DNA from: Madurella fahalii
Lineage: Eukaryota; Ascomycota; Sordariomycetes; Sordariales
DNA: 64,000 bases
Direction: 5' to 3'
NCBI GenBank assembly: GCA_029876055.1
Contig: CM056874.1
Span: 1,364,001 to 1,428,000 of the forward strand
The notes under the pieces were generated by a model. The model had not been told where the DNA came from. It searched no databases and saw only the letters and a list, made by a program, of their open reading frames with translations. How positions within the stretch are numbered: position 1 is the first letter of the stretch; every line of letters begins with the position of its first letter. The translations under genes were made by a program, and so were the position numbers. Shown here piece by piece: positions 12,860 to 25,681 of the stretch.

Positions 12860-13212
12860 CTAATCCGGTATCCTCGGCGCCGCTGGATGGCAATCAGCCA
12901 GCCGCTGATCGGCCGGTTCGATCATGTGTTCGGCTTGGCTAGGTACGATTCGGTTTGACCGGCCGTGTCGTTGCGCGTATCGCTCGAGTGCATCCCCGTT
13001 CGGATACCTGAATTTGCTGGGCAAGTCCCGAATTTGCTGGGTAAGCGGCTCTCCCATTGTCGTCATAGCCACCGTCATAGCCATAATGATGCGATAGCCG
13101 GCAGCGAGGGCGGGCAGATTGTTAAAACGCTCGATTCATGCTGCAATATCAGAAAGTGACGAGAGAGTTGATGGATATCGGGCTGCTTACCTAGCTCGGG
13201 TGGCTCAGCCAT
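12860..13212 (-). pseudogene. Short unassigned coding-like remnant
   Basis: A minus-strand ATG at 13212 gives MAEPPEL and then a GTAAGC donor-like site. A downstream frame (13133-12860) reads ERFNNLPALAAGYRII and continues for about 90 residues. The obvious splice gives an immediate stop, so the two parts do not join cleanly. A near-duplicate of about 15 bp (CCCGAATTTGCTGGG type) lies at 13009-13040. It is not recognised. It could be a remnant or chance. Confidence 0.22.
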
Positions 13213-15153
13213 GACGAAACAAAGTAAGGTACTCGAAGTTTTGTTGACGCGCTGTGAAAAGACTTATTCTGTGGTTCACGGGAGAAAGTTGGGGCGTCGG
13301 ACGAAGAGCTTTGGCGTTTGTATGAGTGATACAGGATGGTGCTGTATACTGGAGTGAGGGCAACGGTAATTAAATTGTATGATGTTTCTGTTGTTGTGTT
13401 AGAGTAGCAGTGCTTAGGATCTCATGATATCCTAGGCGCGGCGCAGAAGCTAGGGTCACTATACGATTTACATTCTACCTAGGTACCTAATAGCTGATAC
13501 CCCCTAGCCCGGAATACGGGCAGCAAGAAAGAAGCAACAGCGAATTTATTAGATGCTGCAAAGGAAACTGTTTAGAACTAATGTATGGAAGCTGCGGTTA
13601 GAAACAAGTGAATTCCCCAGATGGGCTACGTACAGGCCACACAGCATTTAATTATTGCTTAATCCTGTGAATCATTAATAAAATGTCAAAGTGCTAAGCC
13701 TTAGGTACCTCACGTTACTGTAAAGTAGAATGGCCGCCCTGAGCTTTAGGGGTTGTATTCCGCTAAAGACTCGGGAATTAGCGGATACAGATAACATTAC
13801 AGTGCAGCTGGACTCATTCTTGAATTATCACGCCCTGATTCGCCCCGCACTAAGAGGAGGAATTCACTTGCTTTTGGCCGCAGCCTCTGTATGATTTAGA
13901 ATTTGGGGGGCCCAGTCAATGCATACCTTAAACAATGCACGGCGTTTGCATGCCACGCCCCGTCACAGCGCCGGCCGCTGAGGTGTGCACACCATCTGCA
14001 AGGATGTCTGTCGTTCATTCGCCCATCCAGGTTTCGGACGGTACAATTCATGTTTATCTGCTATTGTCGAGGCACGAGCCATCAATTCTTTGGACCGAGA
14101 CCGACCGAAGACCGGCATGACGCTGCCCCTCCCATCTTCCGCTGCTGCACCAGCATCTCGACTTTGCGCATCTCGGCGGGGACATGAGCATTCTCGGTTT
14201 TGGTACCTGATTCCCGAGGGTGGGGAACCCCGGGCATGGTGCACATCGAGTTCCAGGCATCCAATCTCGTCGCAACGCGCGACCTGTATGGCACAAGTTG
14301 CCACATTACAATACCCTTTGAGTTGGCACCGCGCTTTTTTTTTGACGTGGTGGTCCCAGTCGAGGATCGCTCTTAGGTCTGGCATTCTGGCAAGCAGGGC
14401 GTCGCAGCTGTGATACGTCGGACTTTGAAATGTACGAACTTCTACCCCCTTGCATGCTGCCTTAGACATGGATGTGCCGCGCAAGGGTACAGTTCTGTGT
14501 ACTTCGGTTCGTGAGCGGGGAAGTCCGCCACAGCAGGTCGGAGCCGGGAACCTAGAATTTCCTCTGTCCATGTCGACAGCTGGAGCCATCCGAAATTGCC
14601 CTGCATTCGGCCCCGGACCAAAAGCCCAACCCCTGCCCGGTTCAACTCCAGGTACAGTACATTGCATACAGGTGAGAACAGACAATTGTGGTTGAAGAGC
14701 TCCAATACGCATTCAGACCCGCGGGCGAGGGAATGCTTGGATTGCGTCTTCATTTCACTAATCGTTTCGACTTGAGATAAGGGCAAGTTCAACCTACGGT
14801 GCATCCGTACTCCGGTCCGCTTTTCCAGGTAGCGGGTCACAGCTGAGTAAGGTACTTTCAGGTTTTATACCTGACTCCCGACTCCGACTCGATGGTCCGC
14901 CTCGACTGGATTCGGTAAATCGCCGAATCGGACCTGGAGTTTGCATATCGTAACGCTTATCGGTTACCGCCTGCTGCGCCGCTGACGGTGCTGGCTGGAC
15001 TTGGCAACGTGGATGGAATATTCCATACCCCCCTGGGACCCGGAAAGAAAAATCTCAACCTCCCAATCTCAACACCCGTCTCAAAAAAAAAAGCATTTTC
15101 ACCTCCTCGTCAACAAACCACACACAAAATCACGACAGCCAAACCGAACAAAG
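13213..15153. other. Intergenic, no convincing gene
   Basis: The left part is AT-richer with a GGTACC palindrome at 13476-13490. The GC-rich part at 13960-14710 is open on several frames of both strands, which looks compositional rather than coding. Confidence 0.45.
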
Positions 15154-15750
15154 ATGGATTTTCTCCCCGACCAAAAACCAATCGCCCCCACCCCCTATCC
15201 CCCATCACACATCACCCCGACCTCCCCATTCCTCCCCCACAACCGCCACTGCTCCATCAGCTCCCCTAGCTCCCCCCAACCTTCGCCGCAAGCAACATTA
15301 GGACCAGCCGAGCCCTGCGCCTGCCTGCCGCACTACTCGCTCCCGGTCTCCTGGCTCTGCGGCACCTGCGGCGCAGCCCAGTCGGTCCTGGAGATGCTCC
15401 TCCTGACACAACAGCACCAGCATGAGTACCAACACCAACACCAACACCAACACCAACAGCAGCACCAGCACCAGCACCAACACCAGCAGCGGCAGCAGCG
15501 GCTCGGTGACGTGGAAGGGCGCGCGGGCGCGTGTGGCGGTTGCTGCGAGCGGCCGTCGCTGCGCGCCGTGTACGACCAGTTCGGGCGCATCTTCCTGTGC
15601 TGGCGCGACGACGACCCGGCCGTGTCGGACCTCCGCGACCCAGACAAGGTCCGCGAGGCGGCGCGGAGGGTGTGGCAGGCGGGCGGGGGGAGGTGTTGGA
15701 CTTGGGAATGGGGATGGGGAGAGGCGGAGAGGGGAGTGGCGGGGACATGA
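15154..15750 (+). CDS. Hypothetical protein with His-Gln repeat
   Basis: A single open frame of 198 aa. The ATG at 15154 (MDFLPDQKPIAP) is preferred over an in-frame ATG at 15001 because of its AAAG context and the compositional change there. Layout: a Pro/Ser-rich N-terminus; a short Cys-rich segment (CACLPHYSLPVSWLCGTCGA); a His-Gln tract coded by a CACCAA/CACCAG microsatellite at about 15415-15495; a second Cys-rich patch (GACGGCCERPSL); then a charged segment (RIFLCWRDDDPAVSDL). No family was recognised. A structural or metal-binding role is only a guess from the composition. An intron near the end cannot be excluded. Confidence 0.5.
   Translation: MDFLPDQKPIAPTPYPPSHITPTSPFLPHNRHCSISSPSSPQPSPQATLGPAEPCACLPHYSLPVSWLCGTCGAAQSVLEMLLLTQQHQHEYQHQHQHQHQQQHQHQHQHQQRQQRLGDVEGRAGACGGCCERPSLRAVYDQFGRIFLCWRDDDPAVSDLRDPDKVREAARRVWQAGGGRCWTWEWGWGEAERGVAGT
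15415..15495 (+). repeat. In-frame CACCAA/CACCAG microsatellite
   Basis: A hexanucleotide tract encoding alternating His and Gln inside the gene at 15154-15750. Length changes would be in steps of two residues. Confidence 0.85.
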
Positions 15751-15825
15751 TGGAGGCCGAAGAGGCTGCGGAAAGGGGGTGGGCCAGGTTGTCGTAAGTT
15801 ACTTACCTTTAAGTTCTCTTTGGTT

Positions 15826-15867
15826 TTTTTTTTTCTTTTTTTTTTTTGTGGGGGGGGGGGGGGGGGA
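15826..15867 (+). repeat. Poly-T and poly-G homopolymer tract
   Basis: Two T runs are followed by a run of about 18 G. This is a likely site of sequencing or assembly length error. Confidence 0.9.
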
Positions 15868-16346
15868 GAATGGGGTGGGGCCGGTTTGGAATTATCGGTG
15901 TGCTGGTATGTGTGTGGTACAGTACGGTACCCGGCTTTTATTTAGGAGACTACGGCGCGCGTGCTGAATACCCCGGTCGTGGATGGCTGCGGTTTCTACT
16001 CTGCGGGATGGTGCTGACTTTGCGCAGGAGGCAATCTAGCGTCACGAGTGAGGACTCGTTCGATGGCGAGTTGGCAGCGATGGAAGAGTGAGAGGTTCGG
16101 GGCGAGAGTGGGAAGGGGGCCATCGCAGAAGTGGCTATTGGAATAAGGGGACACTGCATCTGATACCCGTACAGCGGACGTTTTTTGGCAAGTACAGCAT
16201 GGGAGAGACGACGGCGAGGGATGGTGGTAGGCATTGGGCGGGCATGGCTCCCACTACTAGCCGGCACAATTAAGGCATTGGCACTGCGAGAGATTTGGCA
16301 GTTAGGCTCACAATTTTGGAACGGGTGTTATGATCATAATTGCTCA
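15868..16346. other. Intergenic, 3' of the 7TM gene
   Basis: No supported gene. Confidence 0.5.
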
Positions 16347-17562
16347 TTATCCCCTGTCAGGGATCTTGTCGTCCCCAAAATCGTCGTGTCCTGCGTCCCG
16401 GATAATCTGACCGCCTGGGCCAACACGGACGCGAAGCAACTCATGGTCCCGGCCCGGCTGGCCGTGGTACTCGTTCTCCGGGATCTGGTTTTCAACCGAG
16501 TTACACCTGGCTGCGACCAATTCAGAGCGTGAAGTCGGCGAGGTGATACGCACGTTGTATTGTGTACTCCGATTGACACTAGCGCTGAGAAGCACCCGGA
16601 ACATGGGAATGGTCTGGGCGATAATTGTCACTGCCGGCTCCAAGAAGTTAAAGATGGCCATAAACATCATGAAATCTACTTTAGCGGTTAGCCCCTGTGC
16701 TGTTATTACCACCAGGATGTGTGGGAGGGGGTTGGCGTACGATAATCGTTGTCGTTTGTTTTGAATTGGAAAGCGGTCCGAAGGATTACAACGGTGCCGG
16801 TTAAGGCACCGAGGCTCATGGCGACGGTGAGGCCGATCTTTTCTCGCGTCTCTAACAACAGCTTTCGTATGACGAACCAGGGAAACAACGCCAACAGGAC
16901 GTCGATAACGCCGCCGTACACTGTATATAGATTCAGCCACGCCACTTCCTGAAACCGACGCGGGAGATGATCGTACCAATCGTGGTCCCCCCCAGGTACT
17001 GGAGAACCCGAAGCGGGAAACACATGGTGTGCTGAGGCCGGAGGAAAGCTCTTGGGTCTTCGCAAGCCGGGATCCAGATGGACAACATGCCTGGCACGAA
17101 AATCAGATTGGCCGAGACGATCACGGCGCCGAGAAATATGCTCAGGACGCGGCTCCGTACGATCCGGATCAAGGTGATGGCAAAGGCGACTTTGGTCCAG
17201 CTCGTCGCTATGGTGGTCATGGCTGTCGCCGCATTATGACAACGGAAAAATGCGCGCTGTACGTCCTCAGTCGCATAGCCATACGCCATGGCCCGACTGA
17301 GGAGCGCGGCGGCGACCAGCAAGATCAGCTACTCGGCCAGGTTGATTAGCACAAGACAGCTCGGTACCCGCCCTGGCGGGACTCGAATTGGGCTTGCGGG
17401 ACATACCCATGAGGTCGTGAGCACAGCGTCGTCCCACCACAGTTTTGAGAAGCTCAGGCGGCACCACAGGCGGACGAAGAGAAAGGCACCCGACACGCAA
17501 GTCAAGACCCAGATGGCGATGTTGGTGTGGACGAACTGCACATCTCCCTGTCCGCTGCTCAT
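16347..17562 (-). CDS. Fungal rhodopsin-like / PTH11-SAT4-type seven-TM protein
   Basis: Exons are 17407-17562, 16977-17328, 16741-16920 and 16347-16678, total 1020 nt (339 aa), with introns of 78, 56 and 62 nt and matching phases. The protein has a lumenal N-terminus (MSSGQGDVQFVHTN), then about seven hydrophobic helices. Family signatures are the LWWDDAV motif after TM1, PACEDPRAFLRPQHTMCF in the extracellular loop with its Cys residues, VYGGVIDVLLALFPWFVIRK in TM5, and NFLEPAVTIIAQTIPMFRVL in TM7. The family (rhodopsin_dom_fungi) is known from integral membrane proteins and PTH11-like receptors of Pezizomycotina; ligands are mostly unknown. It lacks an N-terminal CFEM domain. It appears intact. 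A TATA-like ATTTAAA lies about 135 bp upstream. Confidence 0.88.
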
Positions 17563-20087
17563 GATTGAGGTTCAATCACATTGGCCTGGACAGGGACCCG
17601 GCGGGAGGGCTACGGGCGGCACGGTAATAGCAGAAAAAGAAATATATGGATGGATGTAACGGGGCGCACATGGCCGAGCCGGGTTGGGCCATCTTTCTAT
17701 TTAAATGATCCCAAGAAGCAGTGTGCAAAATCTGGGGAACGCGAAGTGGGAACCGGCGGGACGCGGCGGTAAAGAGGTTTGTGCGCAGGGTCTAAGCGGG
17801 TTCGCTAACGTGCCGAGCTGTTAGTGTGCGAGTCTAGCACACCCTCGCTGTAACTCCAGCCGTCACTATTGGTGCTGGCGTTGCGGAGCAGTTGCCGAAT
17901 GGAGCAACCTCATTCAAGAGCCGTTAGATGGGCTGCCCCTTGACCACCACCTCATCTTACCCCACCCCTCCCTCGAGAACCGGATGAACAGTCCGAATCC
18001 ACTCGGCTGATTTCTTGATGGGCGCTGTCCATGTCGAGCATCTCCTAGAATACCCGTCAAGGCCAGTCGGCATCCTTCCCGCCGATGATGGGTCGTGGCT
18101 TGCTACGCTCGAACTGGACATGGCCGTTGTGCTAACCGACGGGACTGCCGAATTCTGATTGCTCCATTTTCCCTGCGCGACCCACCAGCCACGGCCAGTC
18201 ACATCCCGCGCTCCGACCACCATCTTGTACAGTACCTCGAACCGACAAGCCTGGGTACCCACGCCTTCACTGATAAAGTCGCCGGATCTTCATAAAATAC
18301 ACTGCATCCTCTCCTGCCTGTCTATTTTCAACTTCCTCCTCTGTTCTTCTGTATCTTAGTTACAAATCTTACTTCAGCCAATAAGAGTCCGAAATCATAT
18401 CTCACTTGAGTGGACTTGATAATTCCCGCACACCATTAACTCACATTTACATGTCGCAAACGTTCAATAATTTTTGGGACACGCCAAGTTCAGCCCAAAT
18501 GCTAGGGACTGGCCACCTGACGGCCCAATACTGACATTTCTTTTTGCCGCAAAACGCGGCTGGAGCCATGGAAAAGACAAAAGGGCTGCTGGGTAAGTAT
18601 ACGAGGTAAGACCCGACCAGTCTTCTTGAAAACGGTACCCGGCATGGTCTCATTGGTCGGCCTTGTATCGCGCGGAAGCACTGGACATTTGCGATATTTG
18701 ACACTGAGCCGGGTGTGACCAGAGTGGCAGAGTGGTCGAAATGGGGTTGGTCCTGGGGATTGGGCTCGACGCTGACGACCTTGAGCCATCCCATGGTCCC
18801 ACCCGGGACTGCTACATTGGCAATGCGAAGGGATCCAAAGAGATGAGCTTTTCTTTTTTCTTTCCTTCTTCCATTCCGCCCACTCCCTCTAAGGTATGTA
18901 CTAAGTGCTTGGTTTGGTAGACCACGTTATCTCACACACTTGATCTTCCCTGCATGCGCCTCCAAGTTCTAAATAGGTCCTGGGGTCCGTGGAAGAAAAG
19001 TCTCCCTTACTTCAAGCCTTTTCTTTCCTTCGCGCTTCGCGCGGTTTATGACACTGTGGCTTGTTTGACACCAGCGGTACTTTTGGTTTCCTCGGCTCTG
19101 TGAGCAACATGAACCTTGACATCCTGTTATGCTATGCCAGAATGGAACCCAAGGCTGGGCGGATGATAACTCGACCAAAACAATCCTGTTCACATTCTCT
19201 TGACTCTCCTTGCGCTCGGTATCAGTGCAGTTGGGTTCCAATTTCTTTCGGGCTACCAATGCCTGCATGTGGATAAACGTGTCGGTGACTACGGCAGTAC
19301 GTACTCTTGTGCGCTGCAGGTTGATCTTAGGAGCAGTCTCTCAAACCGGGGACCGGCGACGAACAATTTGATGGCTGCCCAGTGATTGAAGGAGAAAGGA
19401 GGCGAGGTTGAAAAGAAGGGGTTGTTGTAGGTACCTGAGACAGCGCCTGTTCCAGATGTTCGATTGCTTGGGTTGATCAGCTTTCTGAACGCTGGAATAT
19501 TCAATTCTAGCCCTTCCCATTGCATAGCTATATACAGTAAAAACCAGCCTCAGTCGTTCATTTATAATTACCCCGTTTTCCTCATATGGGTCCCCTGTCT
19601 TATGACTACTCCTATCCCTTCAGTTATACGCCTACAACTAGGTACCTACCTACTTACCAACCTTATGTAACCAGCCCGAAAACAACTGAAGTCTTGCGTT
19701 GAGCGATTATTTCCTTGGTCGCTGCTGCTGCCGATGTTGTATCAGAACTACAAAGAGGGGAGGGCCTGTGTCCGTCAGGGAACCCAGGAGATAGGCCTTG
19801 GCTGAGTAGGCTCCTACAATTCTACCTAACCAGTTCCACAGTTCTCCCATACTTGTAATTAGGTGATCAGATTACCCAATTATCCAGTATTTAACTGTAG
19901 TTCAACATCTAAAACTGCTATCTTCAAGTTTTGATTGTCAGATCCAGAGCACTGCCTCAGGCTTGGTGAGTTCGGCGAGCGGATCTCATCCGAGTCCACC
20001 ACGACTCACAAGCCTCGCATTCATCGGACAATTCCGGCAATGCTTTCTCTCCAGGTACATCAACTAAAAGTCACCCCTGATCGCTAC
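17563..20087. other. Long intergenic region
   Basis: No gene supported over 2.5 kb. A TAGGTACCTACC motif occurs at 19639-19653. A stretch at 18724-18745 resembles the first third of a tRNA-Ser, but the rest does not fold. Confidence 0.5.
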
Positions 20088-23000
20088 CTAAGCAGCCAAG
20101 GCAGCAATCTTCTTCGCCGCCTCGCGGTACAAGAGATGTGCGTCCTGGCCCGGCGCCCAGTCTACGTGACACACATGTTCCTGGTTCATCCACCCCACCG
20201 TTATATCAAATGTCAGCGGGTCGTTGCTGGCGAGCATGGCGGAGCTGGCCTTGACTTTGATCTCCTTGATCTCAGGAATGCCCTGTATCACCAGCTTCGT
20301 CACCTGCCGGACAATATCCGCCTCAACATCAATACCGAGCTTGACGTCTTCGAGGGTTGCGAGGAGGGCATCGGCCTGCGTCTTGATCCTGTCGTAGTCC
20401 TGCTTCTTGTTGCGGTAGTCTTCCTCGAAAGGCTTCAGCTTGATCTCGGCCTCAAGGTCGGCGATGCGCTTCCGTGCTTCTTCTTGCTGTGGACTTAGCC
20501 TGCCCCGCCCTGCGTCCAGGGCACTCTTGGCAGCCTGGAGCTCTGCCTCGAGTTTCTCGCTGGCCGCCGTAAGATCTTTGAGGAGCCTGATCTGACGCTC
20601 TAGCTCTACCCGCTCGTCGCGGGTCATCTCCTCGATGTAGCCCGTCGGCCCTTCGCTAACCAGCTTCTCCACTGCGCGCGTGAACCTTGCAATCTCGAAG
20701 CCCGCATTGTTGATTTCCTGCTCGACCGCTCTGAACGCATCCGTGTTCATGATGGCGTATGCAGCATGACGCAGCTCAGCGTCTACAGCCTTGCTGGCGT
20801 GCGCCTGTTCCAGCCCGATGGTAGCCTCGCTCAACTTGATGCTCTACAAAGTTTGTGTTAGAACCGCAACAGCTAACATGCTTGCGGTAAGAAGTCTCAA
20901 ACTCACCCAGTACGCTTTCTCCCACCAATGGCAATTGTCCAGATTCCTCTCGCACGTGTTTTTCCACTCCCACCTCTCTCTTTCCACATCTAAACTCAAC
21001 CATACGGGTCAGTCATCAAGTCTCAACACTTATCCAAGGAATAGGAGGAGGAGGGGGGGGGGGGGGGAACTGACCGCACCACCATTTCCAGCTACGATCC
21101 GCACTCTCGCCCTTTCTCAAATCATCTCCCCACGACGCCTCTTTCTTCTCCTTCAACCGCTCCATCTCTGACTTCCAATGCGCCTGATTCTCCTTTTGCT
21201 CCTGGATCTTGAGATCATATTCCTTCCTCATCTCGCGCTTCTTGTCCTCCAGCTCAGCCTCCGCCCGATCGAGCTTCCTCTTCTGCGCCTCAATCTCTGC
21301 GTCCTTGCTATCCTTCCTCGACTTCACTTCCCTATACCTTCTATCGAGCTCATCAATCTCATCATGCGCCCGACGCAATGACTCATTTTGCTTTTCAATC
21401 TCATCTCTGCGCTTGGCCACCTCCGAGCGCGACTTGAGTCTCAGCTCATCCAGCTCCTGCTTCATTTTGTCCATGTCATCATGCAACACCGACAGCCTAC
21501 TAATAATCTTCTTCTCCGCATCATCAATAGCACGCTTCGCGTGCGCCTCGAGCGCATTAATCCCCTCAATAATACCCTCACCAATAGCCGTGACAATCCC
21601 AGCTTTCAGCTCCCCCTCAAACCACCACACCACCCCTTCCAACCCCTGGCCACCAATCTCCACACCCGCCTTCAGCGTAAACGACAAGCTCTCCGCAAGC
21701 TTAATCTCGATATCCGCCTTTAGGTATCTCTTCTGCACATCCACATCCACGAACACCTTCAGCACCACGTCATGGTACCGCACGATCCCGTCGATAAAAA
21801 CCCTCTGCCTCGTCTTGGTCACCTCCACATCCATCGTCGCCCGCCTCCGACCGTTATACTCCCGCAGCGACGTGACCTCAAGCCCGCCAATCTGAAACGC
21901 GTCCAAACCGCCCTTGATCACCACCCCGTCGTCGGTGAAAGACCCATCGAAATCGCCCGTCTTGTCGAAGAAAGTTAGCTTGCCGCGAACTTGGATCCCG
22001 CGCTCGTAGTAAGTGCCCATGAACTTGGCGCCGGAAGAGAGGTAGAGTTTCAGGTCGGTGAAGACAATGTCGCCTGTTCTAAGAGCCGTGGTGGACGACG
22101 CGGGCCCCAGGAGCTTGGCTGAGAGGGTGGGGTCTTGGATTAGAGTGCTGGCGACCTGGGCGATCTCGGCTATGTCGAGTTTGGAGATCTCGATTTGTAG
22201 AACGGCGGAGGCTTGGGTGACGTCGAGGCCGACGTCGAAACTACCGTAGAAGGTGCCGATGTCGACTCGGCCTTTGAGGGAGAAGCGGCTTGGTGAGGCG
22301 GGGAAGGGTTAGGTTTAATTAGAGCAAACTGATGGGTGCGGCAAGGGTGAGCTTACGTTGGTCCGGTGACAAACACGGTGGCGTAGTCGAAACCTGCGCC
22401 GACGCCCAGGTTGGAGACGACGAGCTCCTTGTTGAGGCCAAATGGATTGATCCAGCGGGAGTTTGAGTCCATGGACCTGATGCAGGTTGTTAGTCCGCGT
22501 GTCAGCGAACAAAGGGGACTCGGAGCGGTGTAAATTGATGATACTTACAGCTCCCCGGCGGCTCCCTTCAAAGTTCCAATAATTACGCCGTGGACGCGAA
22601 TGGGGTCTGAGTTCTCCATCATGAGGGTGAGTGTCGCTTTGAGCTTCAGCTCCGGTCCGCTCGACCCGACGTCGATAGAGGCGCCAAAGTCGTCGAGGAA
22701 AGCAAACTTGGAGAGTTGGACCTATGGGGAAGGGGAAAGTGTGTTAGCTTCCTACGTTGGTGATCATCGCCATCACTTACCCTAAACGTCTTTGGTAGTC
22801 TGATGCCCACATCGACCGTACCCTGTGGACTGACTGTCAGGGACAGCATGAGGCCGTCGATTTTCTTGCCATTGTTCAGTTGCTCCAGCTGCTGGAAAGA
22901 CGAGATGGTGGCGCAAATTGTGAAACCTAGTTCAGGCAAAGTCAGCAACAGCCCCGAGCGGAGAAAAGGACGAAAGAATCATGTCCTGCTTGCCTTTGGT

Positions 23001-25681
23001 AATGGGATAGCCATACGCCTCAATCTCAGACGAGACATCCCAACTCGCATGGTCGTTGCCGTCGCCTTCCACACCACCATTGTTGTCCGCCTGACCATGT
23101 CGAGACCGTTGCTTAGTCCCCCCTCGCTCCTCGGAGGAGATAATAATGGCAACGTTCTCGAGTTGCAGGTTGAGGAAGCTATCCTCTGCAATGGACGGGA
23201 AGATCTCCCGCAGCCGGATGTGCCCCGCCGAACCAAACACGAGCCAGCCGCCGTCCTTCTTGTCTTGATTCGTGGCCCAGTGCAACCCAGCCTTGAAGAT
23301 GACATGCTTATACTTGACAACGCCGAGGACTGAGAGGCTGGTTTTCCGTCCGCTGCGGCCTCCTCCGGTGACCAAGCTCTTCTCCTCGGAGCCATTGCTT
23401 CTTTTAGATGATTGGCGTGTTTCGTTAGACGTCTCTCTCTTCTTAAGCGCCATGAAGAACCTCATCCCAGCTTCCTCAATGATCATGTCCGTGCCAGGAA
23501 TTCTGACGTCGCTCACGCCGCCAATGATTGTAATACCTTCAGTCGCAAACGTCAAGCTCGCCGAGTAGCTGCTCATGTCACCAACCGTGACCTCCCCGAG
23601 CAGCTCCAACGCCTTACGATCCTGCTCGGCGCCAAGGTACTTAGTACACGAAGCCCTGATGGCCAAATTCTTGAACGTAATGCTCTCGCCGAGAGTTTTA
23701 TTGTCGTCATGCAACTCTGACACGTCGTGGCCTGCGATCTGGGCATGGAGCCTTTTGACGTCGTTGAACGTGAAGTTGCCGATGCTGGCTTCGATGAAGT
23801 GGTCCTCTACGGCCAGGGGAACTTCTAACTGGCTGTAGTACTGGATCCAGGTCCATGTGATGGTGTGCTGCCAGCCCTTGGCGAACTGGCCGTGCACCGT
23901 AAATGTGGCGTCGCCGAGTTTGATGAGCCCTGAGATGTCGAGTCGCACGGAAGAGGCAAAACTGCCCTCGGAAAAGGAGGCGCTGAGCACTACTTTCTTC
24001 ATCTGTAAATAAGAATGTTTGGTCAGCTCACGCAAGGTCAATTCAAGAAAAAGTAAAGTGGTGGGGTAGGGGGGTTGGGAGGAACGCACGTTGATATTTT
24101 CGAACCCGAAAATATTGTTCCAGTCCTCAGCAATGGCATTCAAACTCCACGTCCGTCCCATGTCCAGTCCCTCAACACCCGAGTCATCGTCCGCATCTCT
24201 TGCAATCCTGTATTCGAGCTTTACAGGGGCGCGTGCTTCTGGAATGTTGGTGATCATGACCTCGCCAATGAACCCGAACCCAAAGTTCCATGACCTTCCG
24301 CTCTTGATCACCGTCAGTTCAACCCCCATCGTCTTGAAATCGAGGATGTTCCACGGCTTAAACTCCATGTCCTTGAAGTACCCCTGCAGCACCAGCTCGT
24401 TGATCTCGGTGGGAGGCTTGGACCAGTTCCGTGTTTCGGAAAGCCATGCGCTGAGGTGGATTGTCGGCGGGTGGTCCGAGCCAAAGAGGGATTTGATGGC
24501 ATCTCCCACCCACTGGAGGTCGTTTTTGAGTTCAAGATCAACCTCGAGGCGGAGGCCGGGCTTGTGGAGCGACTTGTATGTGTCGGCTGAATAGGTCAGC
24601 TCCAAGTTGGCGATGGGGAGGTTTTTGATGTCCTCGTTGTCAATGAATGGGAATAGGGATGCAAGGGGCGTTCCATTTAGAGCGAGGCTTTGCAGGTTGA
24701 GGATGACTTTTTCTGTCGCGGAATGCGACTCTGGCCGTTCTTGTCTCTTGGTGGCGGTCTTCATGCTGATGGCTTCGTTGTTGTGCACACCTGTTCATGC
24801 ATTAATTAGCGTGGTTCTGAAGGTGAACAAGTCTACACGATCGCTTTACCCTTGTGTTTGTACAGTTTTGCCGTAAGTCCCTTGATGCCCCAGAAATCGA
24901 CAATGTCCCCAGACACCGTATACACATCGAGGACAGTCCTCTCCACTTGATGAGGGGACTCAGTAACCGAATTGTACAGATCTTCAACTGCTTCAAGTGG
25001 CAGCGTTTCAACATCCTCAAACCCAGGTGGTGCAATATATTCCTCGGGAAAGACGAACAGAGGCTTCGCGTCGAGAAGAGAAGAGGGGTCAGAGGAGCTG
25101 AGCAGCTGTGCCCTCACGCTCCTCGACTCAGGGACTTGGAGCGGCACCACAGGCAAGTCGGCGAATTGGATCTTGGCCTGGCCCTTGCCATTGTTTGGCG
25201 GTCGGTCACCCACAAGCAGACTGATGTCGCGGACAATGGCACCGCCGATGACGGCGGCGCGGTGCTCGTGGAGAAAGGTGGATAGCGATCCATCGTTGAC
25301 CACTTCCGGACGACGCACAGTCTTAGGAATAGGCGCATCCGGAAGGATCTTGTGATGGACATGGATGGTGTTGCGAGGCTTGACGCTTGTGTGTTGCATG
25401 ATCTTCCTGAAGTGGTGGGCTTGCGAGGAGCGGTCGAAGGGCTCGGGCTCTCGGGTCAGCTTGACACCATATTTTCCAGGCAGGGCGTATCCCACGCGGA
25501 CATCGTAAAACTTGAGAGCGTCGTGATCGTGATCATTGAGAGACTCGTCATCGTCTTCATCGAGAGACTCGTCATCGTCTTCATCGAGAGACTCGTCATC
25601 GTCATCATCGAGAGACTCGTGACCGTCATCATCGAGATACTTCGGTGGTGGGGGTGCCTCCCGTGCTAATAGGGGCGACAT
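20088..25681 (-). CDS. Giant beta-rich and coiled-coil protein, 1677 aa, family not recognised
   Basis: Nine exons (24850-25681, 24090-24790, 22994-24002, 22781-22926, 22549-22721, 22357-22476, 21075-22288, 20907-20989, 20088-20843) sum to 5034 nt with consistent phases, so the gene is intact. Intron 3 (22927-22993) uses a GC-AG pair. Layout: an acidic octapeptide repeat of the DDESLDED type (residues about 20-50). Then about 1200 residues rich in alternating hydrophobic/polar strands, apparently built of repeated sandwich-like units (LRLEVDLELKNDL, VRLDISGLIKLGDATFTVHG, RFSLKGRVDIGTFYGSFDVG, LSFTLKAGVEIGG). Then two charged coiled coils (about 1245-1385 and 1430-1590), and a globular tail ending LLYREAAKKIAALAA. 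There is no signal peptide or TM segment. It is a large cytoplasmic scaffold or fibre-like protein by appearance only. It is divergent from the deaminase-like gene at 26656. Confidence 0.88.
22927..22993 (-). other. Non-canonical GC-AG intron
   Basis: The donor is GCAAGC after AAAG and the acceptor is CTAG. Removal joins ITK-G-FTICATISS in frame. No GT donor nearby preserves the frame. Confidence 0.75.
25537..25640 (-). repeat. 24-bp coding tandem repeat, acidic octapeptide
   Basis: About four copies of a 24-bp unit coding DDESLDED-like octapeptides near the N-terminus of the giant protein. The copies are nearly identical at DNA level, which points to recent expansion. Confidence 0.85.

Noticed and set aside
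13963..14712. 249-codon open frame on the minus strand
   Set aside because: The opposite strand is equally open, there is no domain or composition typical of a protein, and the GC-rich context explains the lack of stops.
17329..17406. Premature stop in the 7TM gene after LVLINLAE
   Set aside because: The stop lies in a 78-nt intron with GTATGT donor and TAG acceptor that joins TTSW to LILLVAA in frame.
18724..18760. tRNA-Ser-like start (GTGGCAGAGTGG)
   Set aside because: No matching acceptor stem, anticodon arm or T-arm follows.
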